From an uncultured Bacteroidota bacterium (GTDB taxonomy: Bacteria > Bacteroidota > Bacteroidia > Chitinophagales > Chitinophagaceae), in the NCBI GenBank assembly GCA_903929425.1, contig CAIYUO010000087.1, forward strand, positions 1 to 33,121: a DNA stretch of 33,121 nt. Direction: 5' to 3'. Position numbers and translations under genes: made by a program. The notes beneath the pieces were generated by a model, which was not told the origin of the DNA, searched no databases, and saw nothing but the letters and a program-made list of their open reading frames with translations. This document shows, one piece after another, positions 16,302-28,300 of the stretch; position 1 is the first letter of the stretch, and each line of letters opens with the position of its first letter.

Positions 16302-19300
16302 ATGATTAAGTATTGTGTGCGAATTTGTTTCAGTTTAAGAACTGTTTTAATATTAGGTTTATTCCAATTTATAAGTGTTTTTGCGAATGCGCAAACACCA
16401 TGTACTGCTCCTTATAATCCAACCCCCGCATCTAGTTGGGGAATGGTACAAAAATTTCAATCTAATACTGTTATTTGGAATGGAGGAACACCTACAGCTG
16501 CAGATTTAAATGGAGACAATATATCAGAAATTTTAGCACCTGCTAATGATTATTCAGGTTACTATGTTTACAAAGGGGATGGAACAAATAAAACTTCAGC
16601 AACTAAGGATTTTGTTATTACGACTTCTAGTGTAAGATCGGTACAACCAGCTATTGCGAATATTATTGGTAATGCATCTTCAGCACCTGAAGTTGTTATG
16701 GTTAACTCCGCAGGGTTTCTTTATATTTTTGCTAGTACTGGGGGTACAGAAACTAATTTTTTATTCAAATCTACAACCGCTTCTCAATACAATACAGATG
16801 TAACTCCATATATAGTTGATATTGATGAGGACGGTTCTGCTGAAATAGTTTTAGGTAGCGATGTGTTTGGAATTGTAGGAAATGCTTTGGTAAAAAGAGT
16901 AGCAGGACCAGCATTAGGTTATGTAGGAGCAACTGCAGGAAGTACAGGAACGCCGATTGATGTGATTGTTGCTGATATTATTTCAACCAACCCTGGTAAA
17001 GAATTAATTTATGGTTCAAGAGTATATGGCGTTAATTTATCTACTGGTGTTACTAACATTTTAAAAGATTTAAGTACCATTGTTGGAACAAGTATAATTG
17101 CGACAAATGACAATGGCCCCACTGCTATTGCTGATATGAATGGGGATGGGAAATTAGATATCGTATATAATGGTTCAACGTTTGTTGTTATGTGGGATCC
17201 AAATGGAACGACTGCAGCAAATACTCTTTTGTTTAGAAGAATACCTCCAAGTTTCAATTATGGTACTAGAGGGTTGCCTTTAATTGCCAATGTATACAAT
17301 GATAAAACTACAGGAGGCAAATCAACTGATTTGCCAGAAGCAGTGATTATCAATTCAGTTAGTGGATCCGCTGGTATTGTTACTGCCTATAATTTAAATT
17401 ACAATTCGACAACAGGAACTGCGACTCAGCATATATGGTCTTTAGGAACAAACGACATGTCCGGTTGTACAGGTATTACAGCATTTGACTTTGATGGCAA
17501 TGGTATTAGAGAAATTGTATATCGTGATCAATCTACTTTAAGAATTATAAATGGAAATTTAGCCACACCAGTCAACTATGCAACTGCTGCAGTTTCTTCT
17601 TCAACATGGGGTGAGTATCCAATTGTGGCTGATTTAAATAATGATGGTCAAGCCGAAATAGCTGTTACTGGAAATACCATGTTGCAAGTATTTGGTAGTG
17701 ATCCAGCTACATTTCCATGGAGAGCTGCTCCTAATTATTGGAACCAACGTAACTATCGTATTGTAAACATTAATAGTGACTTAACGGTACCGGCTACTGA
17801 AATTAATGCAGCAAGTTCGGTTGCTTATAATAATAATGAAGCACAGTTACAATTAGCTGATGCAGTTGGGAATGGCGTGCCTAGTGGTTACACTTATTCA
17901 CCTGATGCATCTATTACAATCAATAACATTGTTGGAACTTGTCCTAACATGATAGTTTCCGCAACCATTAGCAATACAGGATCTTATTTATTGCCTGCTG
18001 GAACTTATGTTGCTTTGTATGATGCAAATCCTACAACAGGTGCTGCTAATTTAATTGGGACTTATCAAACAATTGCAACAATAGCTGCTGGTGGCTCAAT
18101 GACAGTAAGCATGACTGCCAATTTAGTTGGGGCTTCTTCGCTTATTCATGCAGTAGTAAATGATAGAGGTACAACTACAAGACCATTTAATTTAAGCACT
18201 TGGACCACTAACACAGGTTTGAGTGAGTGTAGTTATACAAATAATATAGATTCTAAAACATTTACTTGTACCGATACGGATAGCGATGGAGTTTCTGATT
18301 ATGTTGATATTGACGATGATAATGATGGGGTACTGGATGAGGTTGAAAATGCATGGTGTAAACCTTTGTTCGCTAACTCTATTTTGCCAGTTGGTAAAAC
18401 ATATGGCGTCACTGCAGCATCATTTGGAAGTTATATGCCAGCCGTTACTGCTGGATTAGATGCAACCACATGTATGAGTCCGGGACAAATTACTACTTTA
18501 ACTTATGAGTTTGGTAAAACAGTCAATAATCCTATCATTGGTTTTTATGGAGTTGATTTTGCTAAAGAAGAGTGGTTTGATTTAAATGACAATCCTGTTC
18601 AATTACGTATTTTAGATGCTAGTGGACCTACAGTTGTATCAAATAACATTTTAACATTATCAACAAGTCCAGTTGCTGGAGCAAATACTGCATCCACTTC
18701 AGCGATGGGAAGGATACAAGTATACGGCAATGTAACTGGATTAAAAGTGAAACATACCTGGTTATTGACTGCAAGTAATTGTGATAATCATGGTTTTTCA
18801 TTTCTTGAACCATTAGACTGTATTGGAGGGCCTAATCCTGACATAGATAACGACGGTATTATTAATAGTTTAGATTTAGACTCTGATGGTGATGGATGTC
18901 CGGATGCTAGGGAAGCAGCCGTTACTGGAACCTTGAATTCGGGGGTAGTAAAAAATGGACTAAATGGTGCTGTTACTATTACTAACACATTACCTAATGC
19001 AATTGCTGCAGGGTCTTATGGTACTAATGGTTTTGCAAACAGTTTAGAAACAGCTGTTGACAATGGTATTGCCAACTATGTTAACACCTATGTTTATGCA
19101 ACTATGCGTGCATACGCTGCTTGTGCTGATGCAGACAATGATAACATAAATGATTTACAAGATATAGACGATGATAATGATGGTGTAAAAGATATAGATG
19201 AGTTATCTTGTATTTCTCCATTAAATGCAATTGCGCCATCAGCTACAGGAGCATTAACTATTTTTTCAGATAATAATACTGGAAACTTTATAAAGTTAAC

Positions 19301-22300
19301 TGGAACAATTACTAAAGTAGCAACAACACTTTACAGTAAAGACATTGATGTATTACAATTAGCCGCCACCAGTTCTGGATCTGTAACATTGAATAATGCC
19401 TATCAGCTTTTAAAGTTGACGGTTGCTGATTTGGATCAAAGTGAATCAGTAACCCTAAAGGTATATGATCTTCAAAATAACCTTATCCCTTTTAATGCTA
19501 GTAATATTTTAGATAAGGGGACTTATGTAAATCCAACTTATCCAACTGGTTCATCTATTGTCTTAACGGCAGGAGGTACTGCAACTTATAATGGTGCTAC
19601 AAATAGTGCTCCCAATATTTTGTTGGGGATTCCAAATAATGCTAAGCGAATAGAATTTTATAAAACTGCAGGTGCTAACAATACTTGGATTGGTTTATTG
19701 GCTGGTTGTAATGATTGGGATTTAGATAATGATGGAATTCCAAATCGCTTGGACCTTGATTCCGATAGTGATGGTTGTAGTGATGCTTTAGAATCAGGCG
19801 CTACGAATATTACCACTGCGAACTATGCTTTTTCAGGAACGATGGGTGCAAACGGTTTAGACAACAGTTTGGAAACAGTTGCAGATAATGGAATAATAAA
19901 TTATACATCAACATATATTGTATACTCCGTTGATAATTTAATTAATGCTTGTCTTGATACTGACGGTGATGGACTTAGAAATATATTTGATATTGATGAT
20001 GATAATGACGGTGTATTAGACACAACTGAACAATATTGTAGCACTATTGGAGCATTAGCAGACCTTTATGGACCTACTTATTGGAAATCTATTTCTTGGA
20101 TTGGTGGAGCTTATTTAGCACAATATTCTTATGCTACTCCTGACATTTATATCGATGGTGTTTTAAATAATGGAGTTGAAGTATTTAGACCTGGTACAGT
20201 TGACAATCCGATAGATGGCGATGATTTTACAGCAACACCTATTATTTATACTTTGGTAACTCAAAATCCGCTGCATGCAGATGGTTTCTCTATCGTGAAT
20301 GATTATGGAGCCGCAGGGGATAATATTTTAAAAGCCGACATAAAATTATATACTGGTTCAGTAGCAAATCCTACTTTGATGGGAATAGAAACGATTGATA
20401 ATATGCAAGACGTTTCCTCTACTATCCGTTATCCATTTACCAAAGGCTATAATAATATCACCTCCATCAAAATACTTGTATATAAAACACTGCCAGCAGG
20501 TACGCAAGCTGCTAATGGTATGCAAATGGGGGAACTAGGACTTTATTCAAATGCCGGAACTTTTTGCGCTGATATAGATACGGATAACGATGGAACACCT
20601 AACCGTTTAGACCTTGATTCAGATGGGGATGGTTGTAGTGATGCTTTAGAATCTGGAGCCACAACTATTACAACAGCTAATTATGCATTTACAGGAACAA
20701 TGGGTACCAATGGTTTGGATAATAGCTTAGAAACAGTTGCTGATAATGGAGTGATTAATTATGTGTCTTCCTATCCATTTGCGATTGCAGGTAATTACGC
20801 TGCTTGTAATGATTCGGATGGAGACGGCGTTAATGATGTTGCAGACATTGATGATGATAACGATGGAATTTTAGATGCAGTAGAATCTCCTGCTTGTTTC
20901 TTTAAAGAGTATGAGTGGAATACTGCGGACAAGTCTAGCTATGTAAAGGTTACATCAGAATTAACCACAACAAATACGTTTTCATCTCAGTTATTAACTG
21001 ATAATAATACAACAACTTCCACAACTTTTTCAACTGCAACAGCCCAGTCTCAAATTGGTAAGGCTATTTTTACAGTCAACTTTAATGCACCTGTAAAATT
21101 AGATGCTTGGTATATATTAAAAACGAGTGCAACGCAAATTTTTGCTACTACTGCAAGTAGTTTAATGGTGCAAGGATCAAATAATAATTCCAGTTGGACA
21201 AATTTATTATCATCGCCAATTGCTTCTCCATCGAATGCAACAAATACGACTGCGAATGGTAGTGTTGACTTAGTTAACTCCAATAAATTCACCATAAGTG
21301 CTAATGCGGGCTATTATAAATATTACCGAATTTTTGGAGTTGGAGCTACAGCTGCGAATATATTAGGAGGATCAGCCGCTGATTTTTATTTTGATTTTAA
21401 TACAAATAGTTACAATGCATCGCAATATCCTAAGCCAACATGTGTAAGTGATACTGATGGTGACGGCATTCGTAATCATTTGGATTTAGATTCAGATGGT
21501 GATGGTTGTCCTGACGCAAAAGAGGCTAGTATAAAAGGTGCTTTATTATCTGGAACAATAAGAAATGGAACACCTGCAAATTTAATTACAACTGCAAATG
21601 TGGCTAGTGCTGTTGTATCTGGTACATATGGGGCAAATGGTTTTGCAGACGCTTTAGAAACTTCGTCAGAGTCGGGCATTTATTCTGGAACCTATACATA
21701 TGAGTATGTAATTTCTAATAAATTTAATGCTTGTTTAGATTCTGATAATGATGGATTGAATGATGTATTTGATATTGATGATGACAATGATGGCATTTTA
21801 GATTTGCAAGAACAAGTATCATGTGTGTCTTACGGACTGAATTTAGATAATATATATTTTACGGGTACTTCTGTAACCAATAAAACAAGTAATTCTCTAA
21901 CTACCAATAATAATGGCTGGACCACATCTTATTCTTCAGAGAATTTTACACTTCCTTTATCGCTCAAATTTAATCGTTTAAAAACAGAAGGAACAGTAAT
22001 GTTTGGTTTAATCCCTTCCGCTATATCTCAAACACCAGCGAATTACAATGATCTTGGTTATAAATTTAATTTAGCAGCTACACAAGCTTATGGTTATTTT
22101 AATGGGGGTGTTTGGAGCTTTGCACATGGTGCAATAAATGGGGGCGAAGAATACAGCATTGATATATCTGCTACTGGATATGTTACGGTGAAAATTAATG
22201 GAATACAAAAACAAGCATACCAAGGTGTTAACTCAAGCTATAAATTAGCTGTATCGGCAGGTTCAGTAGCATCCGAACTTTCAAATATTCGTTTTACAAA

Positions 22301-25300
22301 TAATACCTACCTAGAAAAATCATTCTGTTCTGATCGTGATACAGATGGGGATGGTATTCCTAACCGTTTGGATTTAGATTCTGATGGAGATGAATGTAGT
22401 GATGCATTTGAAGGAGGAACCACTACGAATCGTACTACCAATTTTGCACATCCTGCACCTTATGGAAACAATGGTTTTGCGAATGCATTAGAAACGGTTG
22501 CTGATAATGGAACGTATAGTGGAACGTATACTTTTTTAAATGTCATAGATAGAAATGCAAAAGCTTGCTTGGATTCAGATAGTGATGGCGTGAGCGATGT
22601 TTACGATCTTGATGATGATAATGATGGTGTTTTAGATAGTGAAGAGTGTAATGCACCTTTTTTTGACAACTGGGTTGATTTAGCAAGCTTTAAATCTAAA
22701 TTAATGAGTTCTGCATTTCACGGAACCCTATTTAGAAGTGCTAAAGGTAATTATTATGTGGCAGGTAGTTTTGCAAAACCCGATGGAACCGATCAGCCAA
22801 TACCTACTTTAGTTACTCCAGCGAATGGATATAACTATACTGGAGAAATTATTGATATCGCTGGTGTAGGTTCAAGTAGTAGTTATGCAATTGCGACTAC
22901 AAAAGGTATTTGGGTTTGGGGTTATTTAAATGACAATTTTATTTTACCTGGTACAACAACTACGGTTGGTGGCTCTCCTTTTCAAAAAGTAATGTTACCA
23001 GCTGAAATTGATCCTAAAAACATTAAATCAATCAGCGCTTCAACAAATAATTTCTTAATCCTATTACAGGATGGTACTGTCTATGCATATGGTATGGCGA
23101 ATGCATCTTTAAATGGTGCAGGTTTATCAACAGCTTCTAAGGGATTTACCCAAGTTCTAGTAGGGCCTAATACACCATTAACGAATATATCGCAAGTTGA
23201 GGCCACTTCTGGTGGTACCATTGCCGCAGATATCACTAACAATAAACTATATACATGGGGTACTAATGTTTATTTAGGTAATGCTACAGCATTTACAACT
23301 AAAAATTATGCTACCGAAATGACTAATCCATTGCCAAATGGTATTAGGATCGCGATGATTGATGGAACTTATAGTACTAGTATGACCTATTTGTTGCTAG
23401 GGACAGATAAAAAAGTGTATGCATTAGGTTCAGGTTCAGAAGGTATTTTAGGACAGAATAGTACCTCTAATTCCACATCTTGGTTGAACGTAAAAGGTAA
23501 AGATGGGGTAGGCGTTTTAGAAAATGTTGAATATTTAAGTGCTCAAAATTCAACAGATCAATATACTTCTGCTTCCGTTATTTTAAATACGGGTAAGCCA
23601 TTGTCATGGGGATCGGCTGGAGCACAAAATATGATTGGGTTAGGAAACGTGAGTGCGTTGGTTCCTGGTACACCTAATGGAATTGTAGATACAGATGTTA
23701 TTTATGTTATTGAAAATGGAGGACACTTAACTCCAATGTTAAATGATGATGGTGAGATTGGTAATGTGGGTCACAATGTAGCTGGTGCTTTTGCAGATGG
23801 AACATCATCAAATAGAGCAGTATATGTATTTAATCCCTTTGAAAGAGGTACGGATTATTCTGATAATATCGCAGCTTCCTGTAATCCAGATATTGATGGG
23901 GATGGCATTCCGAATCGTATGGATTTGGATACAGATGGAGATGGATGTAGTGATGCTAAAGAATCCAATGTAAAAGGAACCTTGATCACTGGTAATCTAG
24001 TTAACAAAGTAAATGGAACTTTAACTTCTATTAATGTTAACAATGCCATCGCACAGGGGACTTATGGGGCTAATGGTTTTGCAAATGGGATTGAAACTGC
24101 TAGTGAGTCAGGAATTTATACAGGCACTTATTTTTATAAATATGCAACGAATGCGGCAGTAAACGGATGTACCGATTCGGATGGGGATGGTGTTTCAAAT
24201 ATTTTTGATTTAGATGATGATAATGATGGAATATTAGATTTAAATGAACAAATAAATTGTATTCCAGTTGGTATTGATTTAGATAAATTAACTTTTACAG
24301 GATCTTCGATTATTGCAAATACAAGTAATTCTTTAACGACGGATGGGGGAGATGTTTGGAAATCATCTTATTCTTTTCAAAATTTTAAACTTCCCATTTC
24401 TTTAAAGTTTAAGCATGCTTCTACGACGGGTTATGAAATGTTTGGCTTATTGCCAGTAGCAAATGCGCAAACGCCAGCCAGTTGGAATGACGCAGGATAT
24501 AAGTTTTATCCTCAAACAACCAATACCTATGGTTATTTTACTTCTGCCTGGGACTTTGGGCCAATAGCTATTTTGCCTACTGATGTATTAAGTGTGGACA
24601 TTTCTAGTACAGGATATGTCACTGCTGCTATAAATGGCGTTGTTCAAAAAGCATATCAAGGAGTAGTCTCTGATTATAAATTAGCCATAAGCTCCTATAG
24701 AGCTTCGTCCTTAACAGATATCATTTTAACGGATGCAAAAAATTTAGCAGAATACGTTTGTACTAATTTAGATAGCGATTTAGATGGTATTCCGAATCAC
24801 TTGGATTTGGATTCAGATGGTGATGGTTGTCCAGATGCAAAAGAAGCAGGTGTAAAAGGAACGCTTACTACTGGGGATGTTGTTAATAAAGTTGGCAGTA
24901 CAAATACTACAACGGCGAATGTTGCCAATGCTATTGCTGCAGGGCCTTATGGTGACAATGGTTTTGCAAATTCAATCGAGACAAATACTGAATCGGGATT
25001 GTATTCAGGTACTTATACCTATAGTTATGTAGTTGATGCAACAGTTAGTGCATGTTTAGATACTGACAATGATGGTGTTACTGATATTAAGGATTTAGAT
25101 GATGATAATGATGGTATATTGGATTTAGTGGAATGTCCATTAAATAATATTTTAGTTAATGGTGATTTTGTTGGTAATACAACAGGATGGACAGCGAATG
25201 CAAATTGGGTTTGGAAAACAGGAGATTTTATTTGGAACTCAGCTGACAATGTTTCGAATAATTCAATTTCACAAACTTTTGGAAAACCTGTTATTAATGC

Positions 25301-28300
25301 AGAATCTTCATCCGAAGATATTGCTTTTGATTTTGGTACAAATGGAACTGGATGGGCCATTTCAAGTTCTGGCATAGCTACGATGGATGTAGCCATAAAT
25401 AATATTGTTTATGCTACTTTAACAAATCCAAATGGAGGAACTACTGCTAGTATTGTTGCGAAGAATGGAGCATCAGTGAATTTGTCAAGTGTAAATATCA
25501 TCACTACCAATGTACCTTCTTCTAGAATTATAATCACAGTACCAAAAAGTATTTTTACTAATTCAAATACAATTGATTTTAATTTCTCTGCAACTACCGA
25601 TGATATTGGAATAGATAATGTATTTATTGGAACACAAATAACAACATGTGATACAGATGGAGATGGAGTTGTAAATAGTAAAGATTTAGATTCAGACGGA
25701 GACGGCTGTCCTGATTCTAGAGAAGCTGGCGTTTATGCACCATTAACTAGTGGAACTGTAATTAACAAAGTAGGTACTGTGACAAGTACAACAACAGTAC
25801 CAAGTGCAGTTGTTTCAGGAACATTTGGCATGAATGGTTTTGTTAATAGTGTTGAAACTGCTTCTGAATCTGGTTTGTATTCTGGTACCTATACCTATGG
25901 TTATGCTACTGATGCAAGTGTGAGTGCATGTGTGGATACAGATGGTGATGGAGTTACAGATGTTAACGATATAGATGATGACAATGATGGGGTATTGGAC
26001 ACTTTGGAGCAAGAAATATGTAAAATTAATTTTGATTTCTCAGCAATAGGGACTACTGCACAGTCTATTAGCTTGGGTGGGGGATTAACGGTAAGCCAAA
26101 TTAGTTCTGTAGCAACTGTTGCTGGCTCAGATAACAATAGTAATCTAGCACTGTCTGTTGGTAATACTGCAACCTTGACTTTTAATAGGCCTGTTTCATT
26201 GACGATCAAGCATGCAAACAATTCAGCAGTTAACTTTGATAATGGCGATCGCTGGAATATTAGTTCAACTGGAGCAACATTTAAATTAAGTGATCCGAAT
26301 TTAGATTTAACCTTAAATGCTAATCCAAATGGAGTTATCGATTTTACACCAAAAGCGACTTCAAATAATGATGCAGAACCATGGGTAATTACTACTTCTA
26401 AATTAAGTACTATCACATTTAATTTGGCGGTTGGTAATACTTTTTCTGATTTAAAAATCGAATTAGCTTGTGGAAGTGATATTGATACAGATAGTGATGG
26501 TATACCTAATCGTTTAGATTTAGATTCAGATGGCGATGGTTGTACTGATGCAATTGAGGCAGGCAGTTCAACTTCTTCAACAAGTACATCAGTTTATCCA
26601 ACAGGAACGGATAATAATGCAAATGGGTTACTTAATGTTTATGAAAGTTCAACCAATGGTACAATTAATTATTCATCCTACTATACTGAATATGCTTTAA
26701 CAAATACTTTAAACGCATGTACTGATTCGGATAATGATGGGGTTAAAGATATTTTAGATTTAGATGATGACAATGATGGTATTCTTGACAACATTGAATC
26801 TCCAAATTGCTTTACAACAATTGCTGATTTTGCAAAACCAATTGCAGTAAGTTCAGAATTGTTGCCATACACAACTTATATTATTGGAAATTCGATTGAT
26901 GCTAGTTCAACTTCAGCTTCTGCATTTGACCCAAGCCAAAACTGGGTAGGTAAAGAAATTTTTAAATTTACAGCCAAGACTAATATTGCTATCACAGGCA
27001 TGTCTTTTAATTTGGTGAACTGGGCACTCTCAAATCTTTCCACCAATACATTTAAATTACAAGGTTCTATTGATAATGTAGTATGGGCTGATTTATCTAC
27101 AGCAGTTGCCTCAACGGCTACTACTGGCGTATTTACAATTACAAATAGCTTAGCTACTTCGTCTAAGTTTAAATATTATAGATTACTAGGTGTAGCAGGT
27201 ACTAGTTATTATGGAGGAGTGCTTAATGCTTCCTTCAATGTAGTTTCCACTACTTTACCAATGCCAATTGCTGGATGTACCAATGATACAGATGGCGATG
27301 GCAAATTGAATCATTTAGATTTAGATTCAGATGGAGATAGCTGTCCTGACGCTATTGAAGAAGGTACTGCAGCTTTTGGGACATCAGCTTACAGTAGTAC
27401 AAGTTTTTTAAATTCGACCACTACAGGGGCGAATGGATTTGCGAATAATTTAGAAACAGCGACTGAAAGTGGCATTTACAGTGGCACGTATAAATATATA
27501 AGAGCAGTAATATCAACTCTAAATGCTTGTTTAGATACCGATGGAGATGGTGTTCCAAACTTAGATGATATTGATGATGATAATGATGGAATAGTAGACC
27601 TATCAGAAATGTCTTGTTCGCCTATTGTAACCAATGCAACATGTTTAGCAGCCCCATTGGCTTATGGTATAACGAGTCACTGTTCTGGTTGGAAAGGTTT
27701 TGATTATGATCCATCACCAACAGTAAATATCATTTCGAATTTCGATTACATGGGCCTTACTGGTGGAATTCCTTATTTCGATTTTCAAGGTTCTACTGGA
27801 AGTAGTGCTACCACTCAACTATGTGGTAAAATATATAAAGACTTTGTTACCATTCCAGGTGTGACTTATACTTTCTCTGTTAATTTGATGAGTAGTTTTG
27901 TAGATGCAGAAGGCATTAAGCCGAATTTAAAAGGGGTTGATGCATCAACAGGTTTTGTATTAGGAACTACTTATTTAAATGGTACTGGTGTTCGCTCTGT
28001 AACATTTACTGCCATTGGTACAACTACTACTATTACATTAGGATTAGATACCCGCACATCTTTAACTTATGCAGGAGGAAATCAATTTTGGCACGAAGTT
28101 GGCTTTACTATGAATGGAGCAACTTATCAAAACTGTACTATTTTAGATACGGATGGTGATGGTACACCAAACACATTGGATTTAGATTCCGATGGTGATG
28201 GTTGTGCTGATGCTGTAGAAGCAAAAACAACTTATCATCCTGGTGCAGGATTAACTGGGTCTGCAAAATTAACTTCAAGTACTATACCAGGAACGGTGGG

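Noticed and set aside
23785-25377. Plus-strand open frames at 23785-23973 and 25159-25377
   Set aside because: Both are in a different frame inside the giant gene, have low-complexity Met/Ile/Gln-rich composition and no signs of real proteins.
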